NCBI GenBank assembly: GCA_038237225.1
Contig: JBBRYX010000006.1
Span: forward strand, 157,888-221,887
Direction: 5' to 3'
Source: DASVUC01 sp038237225
Lineage (GTDB): Bacteria; Planctomycetota; Phycisphaerae; Tepidisphaerales; Tepidisphaeraceae
Length of the DNA: 64,000 bases
In this document: piece by piece, positions 50,886 to 59,784 of the stretch
Numbering within the stretch: the stretch's first letter is position 1
Layout: each line of letters begins with the position of its first letter
Translations under genes and position numbers: made by a program
The notes under the pieces: generated by a model
The model's input: the letters and a program-made list of their open reading frames with translations, nothing else
What the model was told of the DNA's origin: nothing
The model's database searches: none

Positions 50886-53213
50886 ATGTCGTCTCGCGCT
50901 ACGCATAAGCTCGCGCAACTTTGGCAATTACCCCTCCTGCTGCTGTCTCTCATTCTATTCGCAGTTTCCGGCTATTTATTCCTGAACGCCTCCCCTGGAT
51001 TGACGGCCAGACGCCGGGTCGAAATCGCCCGTGCCTACATCGAACACGAACGGCCCGAGGCCGCCCTCCAGCAGCTCAATCGCCTGCTGACCGGCGAGCG
51101 CATGTCCCAGGACATCGAGGCATCCGTCCACCTCCTGATCGCGCAAGCCCTCGAGTCCGGGCAGCAACAACGGAAAATAAACATCCCGGCCAACCACGTC
51201 CGCATCATCGAGCAAACCCGGCTCGCCATACAAATGGGCGTGAAACCCACCAGCGACATCCACCGTCGCCTTGGCGACAGTTTCGTCGCCCTCGGACAGA
51301 GCGACGACGCTATCAGCGCCTTTCGCCTTGCCGCCACGATGGATCCATCCCGAGCCCTGCGACTGCGGAAGAAGATCGTGGAAGTCCAGACCATCCAGGA
51401 AGACAGCGGCGCCGGAGGCGCGGCCGCCATGGCATCCCTCGACGACTACCTCGCCAGCAAGGACATCACCGATGCCGAAAAGGCCTGGGGCCTCGGCGAG
51501 AAATCGCAAATCTTTGCCGATCGAGGCGACTTCGTCGCCGCCCGCGCGCTGATCGCCGATGCGATGAAGCTCGACATGGATTCCCTCGTGCAGGCGCAGG
51601 CGAACTACCGCATGGCCTACTGCGCCTGGAAACTGAATAAACTTGACGATGCCGAGAAACTCGCGCGCCAAGCCCGCGACCAATTCCAAGGCCGGCATCC
51701 CCTCGACGCCGACGCCGCTTATCTGCTCGCCCGACTTCGACACGAACAGAACGATCTTCCGGACGCACTGCGGTTCTACGAAATCGTCCTCCAGAAGTAT
51801 CCCGAAAGCCGCCGCGTGCTTCCCGCGCGCCTGGGACAAGCCGACTGTCATGTGCACAGCGCAGAGGAGCCTCTCGGTCTCGCGGAGCTTGGCGAACTCG
51901 TCACCGTCCTCGCCGCACAAAAGGGCAACACCTTCCTCCGCGACCAAACCTTGAAGACCCTCCGAACAACCAGCCAACTGCTGGTCGGAAAACTGAACTA
52001 TGACCACGCGCTCGTGACGCTCGACCTGGAGAAATCCCTGACGCCGGCGCCGGCTGCCGATTTCTTCTCCCGATTCGCGCTCACGGCCCAGAAGCGCGCC
52101 GAGCAGATCGAATCCACCGCCGCCGACGCCGCCCCGGGTGAACGGCCCCGGCACGATCAATCCATCCGCGATCTCTTGAATCGCGCGGCCGAAGCACAAA
52201 TCGAAGTCGCCCGCGTCACCGGTGACATCAAGCCCTTCTGGGCAGCGATCGATCTTTACGCCCGGTCCAAAAACCCCACCGCGGCCACAACCGCGATGGA
52301 ATTGTTCGCAAGCGAGCGGCCGACCGACGCCGGCACCGCGGACGTGCTGCAAAAGCTGGGCGAAACTTACTCCGCCGCCGGCGTCAACGACAAAGCCGTC
52401 GCCGCCTACAAACAACTCCAATCCCAATTCCCGACCTCCCCTGCCGCGCAGCGAAGCATTCTCTCGCTCGCCCGAGCCTACATCGCCACCGGCGCCGCCG
52501 GCTATCCCTCCGCGGAGCGCGTCCTCACCGAATGCGTCGACCGCAATACTGCCGCCAAACTTGCAACCTCAGAAACGCGCCAAGCGTCGCTCGAGCTCGC
52601 GTCCCTGCTCTATCGCACCGACCAATACGAAAAGGCCATCAAGATCATCGAGCCCCTGCTCGCGCAAGCCTCCGGTCAGGATCTCGCCGATCAAGCGATC
52701 TTTCTCGCCGCCGACAGCTACCGCAAAACCGCCATCGCCATCGAAGCGAAAATTGTTTCCACTGCGTCCGCCCCTGCCACTGCTGATTTAACGGCCGCCG
52801 CCGCGCGAAAAAAAGATCTCCTGGTAAAGGCGCGCGGCCTATACGATCAGCTCGTCGACCGTTATCACAAGTCGCCCGCAACGCGGGATGATCAAAAGCA
52901 GTGGGAGCGCCAAAGTTTTTTCTATCGCGGCGACTGCGCCTACGAAATCGGAAGCTATCTCCAGGCGATCAGCCTTTACGAGGCGACCGCCAAACGGTAT
53001 CAACAGGAACCCGCCGCGCTGGCGGCCTTCGTTCAGATCGTAAACTCGAATTGCGCGCTCGGCAAAATGGACTACGCCCGCATCGCCAACGAGAAGGCAA
53101 AAACGCTTTTAAGAAATCTCCCCGCCGAGGCTTTTAACAATGGCAGCTTTACCATGCCAAAGTCATATTGGGAGCAGTGGCTGAAATGGAACAGTATGGC
53201 CGGCGCGTGGTAA
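50886..53213 (+). CDS. Membrane-anchored TPR protein
   Basis: 775 residues. A single N-terminal membrane anchor (LLLLSLILFAVSGYLFLNA, ~17-35) puts the rest in the periplasm. The remainder is helical hairpins typical of tetratricopeptide repeats (ARAYIEHERPEAALQQLNRL, AYCAWKLNKLDDAEKLARQA, IFLAADSYRKTAIAIEAK). TPR scaffolds of this size often assemble envelope complexes. It lies directly upstream of a regulator and the fli block on the same strand, so a role in envelope or flagellar assembly is possible but not shown. Confidence 0.8.
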   Translation: MSSRATHKLAQLWQLPLLLLSLILFAVSGYLFLNASPGLTARRRVEIARAYIEHERPEAALQQLNRLLTGERMSQDIEASVHLLIAQALESGQQQRKINIPANHVRIIEQTRLAIQMGVKPTSDIHRRLGDSFVALGQSDDAISAFRLAATMDPSRALRLRKKIVEVQTIQEDSGAGGAAAMASLDDYLASKDITDAEKAWGLGEKSQIFADRGDFVAARALIADAMKLDMDSLVQAQANYRMAYCAWKLNKLDDAEKLARQARDQFQGRHPLDADAAYLLARLRHEQNDLPDALRFYEIVLQKYPESRRVLPARLGQADCHVHSAEEPLGLAELGELVTVLAAQKGNTFLRDQTLKTLRTTSQLLVGKLNYDHALVTLDLEKSLTPAPAADFFSRFALTAQKRAEQIESTAADAAPGERPRHDQSIRDLLNRAAEAQIEVARVTGDIKPFWAAIDLYARSKNPTAATTAMELFASERPTDAGTADVLQKLGETYSAAGVNDKAVAAYKQLQSQFPTSPAAQRSILSLARAYIATGAAGYPSAERVLTECVDRNTAAKLATSETRQASLELASLLYRTDQYEKAIKIIEPLLAQASGQDLADQAIFLAADSYRKTAIAIEAKIVSTASAPATADLTAAAARKKDLLVKARGLYDQLVDRYHKSPATRDDQKQWERQSFFYRGDCAYEIGSYLQAISLYEATAKRYQQEPAALAAFVQIVNSNCALGKMDYARIANEKAKTLLRNLPAEAFNNGSFTMPKSYWEQWLKWNSMAGAW

Positions 53214-53253
53214 TCACGCCGGTGCTTCTAGGAAATTCAACGGAGTGGAAACC

Positions 53254-53829
53254 ATGACTGGACGGATCCTGATCTTGGAAAACTCGCAACCCACGCTCGA
53301 GGCGATCTCTCAGATCCTCGCCGACGCGGGCCACGAAACCATACAGACCTCAGAACTAACCGCCGCGCTTAAGGATTTGAGCGCAAGCCGCGCCGATCTC
53401 CTTATCGCAAACATCTCCCTGGCATCCCCGAGTATCGGCGATTTCCTGGAAAGCGCAAGAGCCGCCGCGCAAGTCCCCATCGTCCTCGTCGCCGACCCAT
53501 CCGCCTCTTTCCTCCCCGCGGAGGCCGCCGATCGCGGCGCCTACGGCTACGTCCAAACGCCCGTCGATCCCGAGCAACTTCGCCTGCTCGTCCTCCGGGC
53601 CCTCGAATACGGTCAGCTCATGCGCGAAAACAAAGCCCTCCGCGGCGACGGCGGAGCGCTAGCCGGTCGTCCCCTCGCCGAAATCGAAAAGCAAGTCATT
53701 CTCAGCACCCTCGAACGATTCAAAGGCCATCGCCTGCGCACCGCCACCGCCCTCGGCATCGGACTCCGAACCCTCGGCATGAAACTCAAGCGCTGGAAAG
53801 AAGACGGCGAACTCATTGAGAGCCGATAA
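53254..53829 (+). CDS. Response-regulator-like protein with degenerate receiver and Fis-type HTH
   Basis: 191 residues; ATG at 53254 preceded by GGAGTGGAAACC. Residues 1-120 have the receiver fold (ILILENSQPTLEAISQILAD, PIVLVADP), but the acidic pocket is altered (EN for DD) and the phospho-acceptor position in DLLIANISLAS appears to be Asn, so phosphorylation is unlikely. Residues ~140-185 are a Fis/NtrC-type helix-turn-helix (AEIEKQVILSTLERFKGHRL). The AAA+ sigma-54 activation domain normally between the two is absent. Directly upstream of fliF, it may be a flagellar-gene regulator acting by protein contact. Confidence 0.8.
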   Translation: MTGRILILENSQPTLEAISQILADAGHETIQTSELTAALKDLSASRADLLIANISLASPSIGDFLESARAAAQVPIVLVADPSASFLPAEAADRGAYGYVQTPVDPEQLRLLVLRALEYGQLMRENKALRGDGGALAGRPLAEIEKQVILSTLERFKGHRLRTATALGIGLRTLGMKLKRWKEDGELIESR

Positions 53830-53837
53830 GCTCCCCC

Positions 53838-53860
53838 GTACCACGGGTATCCTGCCCGTG
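53838..53860. repeat. Short palindromic repeat
   Basis: GTACCACGGGTATCCTGCCC with its complementary half, one arm of the repeat family seen at 5492 and 30162, in the gap between the regulator and fliF. Confidence 0.5.
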
Positions 53861-53994
53861 TTGGAGACACACGCACTTGCAAAACCCCGCCGTACAATGA
53901 AAAAACTTCACCCATTTCTGCATCAACCGCCTTGCTGACCGACACCCTTCAGAACGGATTCTGAAGCCAACGCAGCCACCAGGAGGGCTGAAAA

Positions 53995-55425
53995 ATGAGC
54001 CTGTTCAATCAGCAAATGGATCGTGTCCAAGCGCAGCTCACCGGTCTCACTACCGGTCGAAAGCTGTTCTGGGGATGTCTGCTCGCCGTTGTCATCGTCG
54101 GGGGAATCTGGTGGGGTCGCGCCGACCGCCAGGTCGCGTGGGAACCGGTCCTCGATCAACCTTTGGATGCCACGCAGCTCGCTCAGATTACAACCTATTT
54201 GTCCAGCAAGGCCGTCCCCTTCAAAGATGAAACCGGCAAAGTTCTCGTCCCCGCCGATCGCAAGATCCAGGTCCTCGCCGAGCTGCTCTACGAAGATCTG
54301 CTCCCCGGCAACACCGAAGCCGGCTTCGACGCCATCACCAGGACCAGCATTTTCGATTCCAGTTCCAAGGTGAATCAGCTTTACACCAACGCAAAACGCC
54401 TGACCTTGCAGAACATCATCGGCCGCTTCCCCGGCGTGAAGAAGGCGACCGTCCTGATCGACCCCACCAGCGAGCAGCACATCAACGGCTCCGTCACCCC
54501 TTCCGCCCTCGTCGATATCCAGACTCGCGGCGGCATAAAGAATTCCCGCCAGCTCGCCACCGCCGCCGTCAATGCCGTAACCGGCGCCCAATCCAATCTC
54601 CCGCGCGATAAGGTGCAGGTCAACATTGACGGCGCACCCGTCCGCACCACCATCGATCCAAACGAACTCGCCAGCGATGAGAAACTCGAGCGCATCCAGC
54701 AGCGCGAACAGGTCTACGTCGCGAAAGTGCGCCAGCAGCTTTCGTTCATCCCCGATGCGCTCATCTCGGTCACGGTAAATATCGCGGATCGCCCCAAAGC
54801 CGCCCGCCCCACCACGCGCCGTTCCGATGGCTTGATCGCCAACACCGGCACATCCCTCTCATCGCCGCGAAAGGACTTCGAAACCGTCGCCTCCGCATCC
54901 GTCGCCGTCCCGCGCAGCTACTTCGTAAAGCTCTACACACGTTCCAATCCAAAGCTCGCTGAACCCGGCGACGGCCTCCTCCAGCCCGTGATCGACGCCG
55001 AATTGGACAAGATCCGCAGGCTCGTTCGCACCACCCTCGGCATCCGCAGCGATGATGAGGTCACCGTCGCCAGCTACTCGGATCAGCAGCCCGCCTTGGT
55101 CGGGGTGGGCACGCAAACCGCTGCAACTCCCGTGAGCCTCCTGCTTTCCAACCGCACTACCCAAGCGGCGATTGCCATCACAGGCATCATGCTGCTCGTC
55201 GTCGCCCCCCTGCTGCTCTGGCGACCGAAGACTGTCGGCGCCAGCGTCTCCTCCCGCCCGATTCACGCAGCCCTGCTCTCGCCACATCCCGAAGATTTTG
55301 CGGATGACGAGTACATGGAGGACGGCGACGAACCATCCGAGCGCTACGCCGAGCATGAGACGATCGCGCAGGACTCTCCCGATGCGACCGCCAACGTTCT
55401 TGAAAAGTGGATGCGCCAGCAGTGA
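53995..55425 (+). CDS. fliF: Flagellar MS-ring protein FliF
   Basis: 476 residues, AGGAGGGCTGAAAA before the ATG. A first membrane segment (FWGCLLAVVIVGGIWWG, ~25-42) is followed by the periplasmic ring-building domains (EPVLDQPLDATQLAQITTYL; YTNAKRLTLQNIIGRFPGVK, the usual YVxA-type region; VTGAQSNLPRDKVQVNID). A second membrane segment is at ~390-408 (AAIAITGIMLLVVAPLLLW) and a short acidic cytoplasmic tail ends VLEKWMRQQ, where FliG docks. It is shorter than the usual ~550 residues. It forms the inner-membrane ring of the flagellar basal body and starts the fliFGHIJ operon. Confidence 0.9.
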   Translation: MSLFNQQMDRVQAQLTGLTTGRKLFWGCLLAVVIVGGIWWGRADRQVAWEPVLDQPLDATQLAQITTYLSSKAVPFKDETGKVLVPADRKIQVLAELLYEDLLPGNTEAGFDAITRTSIFDSSSKVNQLYTNAKRLTLQNIIGRFPGVKKATVLIDPTSEQHINGSVTPSALVDIQTRGGIKNSRQLATAAVNAVTGAQSNLPRDKVQVNIDGAPVRTTIDPNELASDEKLERIQQREQVYVAKVRQQLSFIPDALISVTVNIADRPKAARPTTRRSDGLIANTGTSLSSPRKDFETVASASVAVPRSYFVKLYTRSNPKLAEPGDGLLQPVIDAELDKIRRLVRTTLGIRSDDEVTVASYSDQQPALVGVGTQTAATPVSLLLSNRTTQAAIAITGIMLLVVAPLLLWRPKTVGASVSSRPIHAALLSPHPEDFADDEYMEDGDEPSERYAEHETIAQDSPDATANVLEKWMRQQ

Positions 55426-55431
55426 GCGTGA

Positions 55432-56331
55432 ATGATCCTCAACGATCTACCGGGCGTTCAGAAGTCGGCAATCCTCATGCTCTCGCTTGATGCGAAGCAT
55501 GTGGATCAGATTCTTCAGCGCCTGCCGGCGGATGCCGTCCAAATGGTTCGCGCTGAAATGGTCGCGCTGCGAGAAATCCCCGAAGCCGCTCGAGCGGCGG
55601 TCTTGCAGGAATATCGTCAGGTCCTCACCGCCGACGCCCAACCCGCTGCCCAGCACCTCCCTGCCACGCATGATTTCGAAGAAGAACCCTTTTCCGATCT
55701 GGCCGTCGAGGATCTGACCGAGATTCTTCACGATGAACATCCCCAGCTTATTTGTGCCGTCCTGTCCATGATGTCCGCCGACAAGAGCGGCCAATGCATC
55801 AACCGCTTTACGGTCCAAAAACAGATCGACGTCTTCTGCAGAATGGCCTCCGTCCGTCCGATGGATCCCCGCGTTCGCGCCGAGGTCATTCGTCTGGTCG
55901 AAGCGCGCAGGTCTCCCACAACCGTTGCGTATCCGGATTCAGACTTGCTCGCGCAGGTGCTGGATGATGCCCACGATTCCAGGCCGCGCGAATCCGATGA
56001 ACGTTTCGACGATTCGATTCCAGAAGCGCCCGGGAACCTCGCGTTCGACGATCTGATGCAGCTCGACATTCCTCTCCTGCGGCTGCTGCTCGATGAAGTG
56101 GAGAAGGAACACCTCGCCCTTGCGCTGCGCACCGCAAGCCCGCAGGTGCGGAAGAAAATCCTGATCTCCCTTCCCAGCGAAATCTCGCACGCGGTAAAAC
56201 TCTCCGCCGATGCACTCGGGCCGGTGCATCTCGGGGATGTCGAATCCGCACAGGCAGGAATTCTGCGCATTCTCCATCGCCTGGAAGCAGCCGGAGACGT
56301 GAAGCTCAAGCCCCAGCGCCGGAGGAAGTAA
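55432..56331 (+). CDS. fliG: Flagellar motor switch protein FliG
   Basis: 299 residues, starting 6 bases after the fliF stop. The N-terminal domain (GVQKSAILMLSLDAKHVDQI) pairs with FliF; the middle (DLTEILHDEHPQLICAVLSM, the EHPQ motif) and the C-terminal domain (VEKEHLALALRTASPQVRKK, ILISLPSEISH) match FliG. It is about 30 residues short and the charged torque helix is less obvious than in model species. Part of the switch complex under the MS-ring. Stop overlaps the fliH ATG (TAATG). Confidence 0.88.
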   Translation: MILNDLPGVQKSAILMLSLDAKHVDQILQRLPADAVQMVRAEMVALREIPEAARAAVLQEYRQVLTADAQPAAQHLPATHDFEEEPFSDLAVEDLTEILHDEHPQLICAVLSMMSADKSGQCINRFTVQKQIDVFCRMASVRPMDPRVRAEVIRLVEARRSPTTVAYPDSDLLAQVLDDAHDSRPRESDERFDDSIPEAPGNLAFDDLMQLDIPLLRLLLDEVEKEHLALALRTASPQVRKKILISLPSEISHAVKLSADALGPVHLGDVESAQAGILRILHRLEAAGDVKLKPQRRRK

Positions 56332-56996
56332 TGGCGATTATCCGATCCACCTCGCAGATGCAGCAGCCGCTCTTCTTCTCCATCAAAGATGTGGAAGACG
56401 AGGCCAGGGAACTATTGGCATCCGCACGCACACAAGCGGACGGCGTAACGGATGCCGCACGAAACGAAGGACTCGAACAGGGCCGTCGGCAAGGCTACGA
56501 GGCCGGCTTCGTCCAAGGCCAGTCAGAGGGCCGCGAACAAGCGCTGGCCGAGTATCGCGATCAACTCGCCGCCGCAGCCGCCGCGCTCTCCTCAGCGCAG
56601 TCAGAATTCGCGGCCGCCCAGCATGAGTTCAACGTGCACGTGCACCGGGATTGCGTTGACCTCGCCCTCGCCGTCGCCCGCCGGATCACCAAGTGCCAGG
56701 CTCAGTTCGACCCGCAGGTTCTCTCGGCCAATCTCGAGCACGCAGTTAAACTTGTCACCGGCTCCAGATGTTTCCGCATCGCATTTCATCCCCACGATCG
56801 CGCCGCGATGGATGCCGCCCTCGATCAACTGAAAGTCTCCTACGCATCGCTCGAGAACGCGCGTCTGATCGAAGACGCCACTCTCTCCCGCGGCGGATGC
56901 CGCATCTATACCGAGACCGGATTGATCGACGCCGACATCGAATCGCAGTTGGACCGCCTCATCGACAAGATCCGGCCCCAGAAGGAGAACCCGTGA
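56331..56996 (+). CDS. fliH: Flagellar assembly protein FliH
   Basis: 221 residues. A long N-terminal coiled coil with the typical GxxxG-like spacing (NEGLEQGRRQGYEAGFVQGQ, SEGREQALAEYRDQL) leads into an alpha/beta domain (DLALAVARRITKCQAQFD, RCFRIAFHPHDRAAMD, CRIYTETGLIDADIESQLDR). FliH holds the FliI ATPase inactive and links it to the export gate. Start and stop overlap both neighbours (TAATG and GTGA), so translation is coupled. Confidence 0.85.
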   Translation: MAIIRSTSQMQQPLFFSIKDVEDEARELLASARTQADGVTDAARNEGLEQGRRQGYEAGFVQGQSEGREQALAEYRDQLAAAAAALSSAQSEFAAAQHEFNVHVHRDCVDLALAVARRITKCQAQFDPQVLSANLEHAVKLVTGSRCFRIAFHPHDRAAMDAALDQLKVSYASLENARLIEDATLSRGGCRIYTETGLIDADIESQLDRLIDKIRPQKENP

Positions 56997-58336
56997 GACC
57001 GTTCGCCGCACAACTCGCCGCGGTAGACACGGCTTCTCCCGTGCGCGTGGTCGGACGCGTCGAAGGGATGAGCGGCCTCACCATCGAGGCCGCCGGGCTC
57101 TCGCTGCCTGTCGGTTCGATGTGCCGGTTGATCAACTCCGCTTCGCAAACATCACTCGCGGAGGTGATCGGATTTCGCGGCGAGCGCACGATCCTGATGC
57201 CTCTCACTGAGAACGCACCGATCGCTCCCGGAGACCTTGTTGAGAACCTCACGCTCACGCCGCTGGTCCAATGTTCAAACCACCTCCTCGGGCGCGTGCT
57301 GAACGGTCTCGGCGAACCAACCGACGACAAGGGCCCGCTTCCCCTCGGCGATTCGCGTCGGCTCGATAGCCGCGGAACGCCCGCGCTTCAGCGCCCGATT
57401 ATTCGCGAACCCATCGCCACCGGTATCCGCGGCATCGACGGCCTGCTGACATGCGGGCGCGGTCAGCGCATGGCGATCTTCTCCGGTCCTGGCATTGGCA
57501 AAAGCACGCTCCTCTCCTCGATCGCGCGCAACACCGATGCCGACATCTCCGTCGTCGCGCTGATCGGTGAGCGCGGCCGCGAAGTGAACGAGTTCCTCAA
57601 AAAAGGCCTCGGCCCGGACGGTCACGCCCGCTGCGTTGTCATCGTCAGCACCAGCGAGCAATCCCCTCTGCTCTGCGTTCGAGCCGCAAAGCTTGCGGCG
57701 ACCGTGGCCGAGTATTTCCGCGATCAAGGCAAAAACGTGCTGCTGCTCGTCGATTCGCTTACCCGCCTGTGCCACGCGCAGCGGCAGATCGGTCTCGCCG
57801 CGAACGAACCTCCCGCCACGCGGGGCTACCCACCCAGCGTCTTTGCGCTCCTCCCCCAGATTCTCGAGCGCGCCGGCAAATCCGCGAGCGGATCCATCAC
57901 CGCCTTTTATAGCGTGCTTGTCGAGGGCGATGATCCGAACGAGCCGATCGCCGATGCCGTTCGCGGCGTGGCGGATGGCCACTTGTGGCTTAGCCGAAGC
58001 CTCGCAAGCCGCGGCCACTTTCCCGCCATCGACGTTCTCCAAAGTATCAGCCGGGTGCGCGAAGATGTTCTGGACCCCGAGCATCTCAAGCGCGCCCGGC
58101 GGGTGCTCGCACTCCAGGGAACATACGCGAGCATCGAAGACCTCGTGAGCGTCGGAGCGTATGTGCCGGGGGTCAATCCCGAGTTCGACCTTTCCGTCCA
58201 GGCGCGTCCTCGAATCCTGGAATACCTGCAACAGGAATCGAGTTTCACCTTCTCGTTCGAACAGTGCCGGAAGGATCTTTTCGATCTGACGGATTGGATC
58301 GAGCAATTGGCCTCGCAGTTGCGGAAAAAGAAGTAG
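56993..58336 (+). CDS. fliI: Flagellum-specific export ATPase FliI
   Basis: 447 residues from a GTG with a perfect GAAGGAG six bases upstream, overlapping the fliH stop. Walker A GPGIGKST lies at 165-172, Walker B is in NVLLLVDSLTRL, and the arginine region is in TAFYSVLVEGDDPNEPIADA. It is an F1-beta-like hexameric ATPase that drives type III export of rod, hook and filament proteins. An upstream in-frame extension exists but overlaps fliH throughout. Length is normal. Confidence 0.93.
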   Translation: MRPFAAQLAAVDTASPVRVVGRVEGMSGLTIEAAGLSLPVGSMCRLINSASQTSLAEVIGFRGERTILMPLTENAPIAPGDLVENLTLTPLVQCSNHLLGRVLNGLGEPTDDKGPLPLGDSRRLDSRGTPALQRPIIREPIATGIRGIDGLLTCGRGQRMAIFSGPGIGKSTLLSSIARNTDADISVVALIGERGREVNEFLKKGLGPDGHARCVVIVSTSEQSPLLCVRAAKLAATVAEYFRDQGKNVLLLVDSLTRLCHAQRQIGLAANEPPATRGYPPSVFALLPQILERAGKSASGSITAFYSVLVEGDDPNEPIADAVRGVADGHLWLSRSLASRGHFPAIDVLQSISRVREDVLDPEHLKRARRVLALQGTYASIEDLVSVGAYVPGVNPEFDLSVQARPRILEYLQQESSFTFSFEQCRKDLFDLTDWIEQLASQLRKKK

Positions 58337-58339
58337 CCC

Positions 58340-58777
58340 ATGTCGAAGTTCACATTCAGGCTCGATTCCGTCCTTCGACTCCGCATTCATGCCGAGCAGA
58401 GCGAACAGCGCGCTGTGGCCAACGCGCAATTGACGCTGCAGGGCTTGCAGGAACAGTTGCATGCGATGGAATCCCGCATCGTCTCATCCAGCGCACAGTT
58501 GCGAAAGCACATTGGCGGCCGCGAACCCGATGCGCGCTGGCTCCTGCAGCATGCCCATTTCGCACAAGATCTGCGCACGCAGGCGACCGCTCTCTCCGAT
58601 CAAGTTTTCCAGGCGGGACTGGCGCTGGCGACCGCTCAGGAAATTCTCGTCGTCGCCAGCGCGCAGCGAAAATCTCTCGAGAAACTGAAGCACCGGCAGC
58701 GCGAGCAGCACGCCGCCACCGAAGACAAACACGAACGCAACGTGCATGACGAGATCGCGGCGCGGCTGGGCCGCTAA
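58340..58777 (+). CDS. fliJ: Flagellar export protein FliJ
   Basis: 145 residues, starting 3 bases after fliI. Almost entirely coiled coil (FTFRLDSVLRLRIHAEQSEQ, KLKHRQREQHAATEDKHERN), the FliJ pattern of an N-terminal KFxFRLxxVL motif and a two-helix hairpin. FliJ sits in the FliI ring as its stalk. It ends the operon; the FG-GAP gene that follows is convergent. Confidence 0.85.
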   Translation: MSKFTFRLDSVLRLRIHAEQSEQRAVANAQLTLQGLQEQLHAMESRIVSSSAQLRKHIGGREPDARWLLQHAHFAQDLRTQATALSDQVFQAGLALATAQEILVVASAQRKSLEKLKHRQREQHAATEDKHERNVHDEIAARLGR

Positions 58778-58839
58778 CGCCGATGCAGCTGCCCATGCTG
58801 CTCATCAAGCAGTATTTGCTGAATTAGAGTTGGCTCCTT

Positions 58840-59772
58840 TTATCGGTTGGCATGGGCCTGCGCCGCGGGTTTTCGGGCGAAGAGCCAGACGTAGCCGTGC
58901 GGCTTATAGCCGCGATAATAGGTGGTGCGATTTTCCTGCGCGGCTTCCATTTTTTCCCGGGCGCCGACGACCTTGGGATCTTTACTGAAGTCGCACGAAC
59001 TGGGGTTGTCGCTCTTGGTCATGCTGGAAAGCCCGGTAACGTTGGTAACGACTTTGCGGTAGGCGTTTTCAGCGGCGTAATATTCCTTGTCGGCGGCAAT
59101 GCGCTCTTTTTCCTGGTCGGGAGTGAGGCCATCATTGACGACGAGATCGACGTTGGTGTCGCCGAGGAGGAGATCGCCGCGGCCATCGCCATTGAAGTCG
59201 GTTACGGTGACGCGGATGAACCCGCCCCAGGGGCGCGATCGGACCTGGTTAGCGAGATCGTTGGGATCAGCGTTGGTGCTCGCCGGAATGAGGGTTTGAG
59301 GCGCAGCGAAGTTGGATTGTCCACTCGTCTGACGGCCGGTGGCTCGGTAGAGAACAACACTGCCGTCGGCGGCGCCCATGAGAAGATCCCCAAGCCCGTC
59401 GCCGTCCCAGTCGGCGATTGCGGGGGCGGCATAGGTCGCGGCGATGTGAAGCGGTTTGCCGTTGATCTGCAGGGGCGTTGGCGCGGCTAACTCGGGTTTT
59501 GTTTTGCTTCCGATATTGGTGATGAGGAACGTATCGCCGGACATCGTGCCGACGATGATGTCTTTGTCACCGTCGTTGTCCCAGTCGGCGGCGACGGCGG
59601 TGGTGCCGGCGCCGACGGTGATGACGCTGTTGTCTTTTTCCCGCAATCGCTTTGCGCGTGCGAAGGTGGAGTCGCCGCGATTTTTGAAGAAGAAGATTTC
59701 TCCCGGCGCGTAGGAACCGGAGAGAATATCGAGGTTGCCGTCGCTATCGAGGTCCACCAACTGTGGACTCAT
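58840..59772 (-). CDS. FG-GAP/VCBS repeat protein, second part (after in-frame TGA)
   Basis: 310 residues from an internal ATG; by frame it is the direct continuation of the ORF at 59785-60135, separated only by one TGA and four codons. FG-GAP repeats with calcium-type DxDxDG motifs are clear (LVDLDSDGNLDILSGSYAPG, VAADWDNDGDKDIIVGTMSG, AIADWDGDGLGDLLMGAADG, TDFNGDGRGDLLLGDTN). These form a beta-propeller, here in a secreted protein. The last ~100 residues are helical (AADKEYYAAENAYRKVVTN). See the separate finding on the interrupting codon. Confidence 0.8.
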   Translation of the reverse strand: MSPQLVDLDSDGNLDILSGSYAPGEIFFFKNRGDSTFARAKRLREKDNSVITVGAGTTAVAADWDNDGDKDIIVGTMSGDTFLITNIGSKTKPELAAPTPLQINGKPLHIAATYAAPAIADWDGDGLGDLLMGAADGSVVLYRATGRQTSGQSNFAAPQTLIPASTNADPNDLANQVRSRPWGGFIRVTVTDFNGDGRGDLLLGDTNVDLVVNDGLTPDQEKERIAADKEYYAAENAYRKVVTNVTGLSSMTKSDNPSSCDFSKDPKVVGAREKMEAAQENRTTYYRGYKPHGYVWLFARKPAAQAHANR

Positions 59773-59784
59773 GAGGGCGATCGC

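Noticed and set aside
50976..52427. A 483-codon minus-strand frame opposite the TPR gene
   Set aside because: Antisense to clear tetratricopeptide repeats; Gly/Val-rich without a start context.
53830..53994. A sigma-54 promoter before fliF (GG and GC elements near 53862-53882)
   Set aside because: The spacing between the GG and GC elements is about 14 bases instead of 10.
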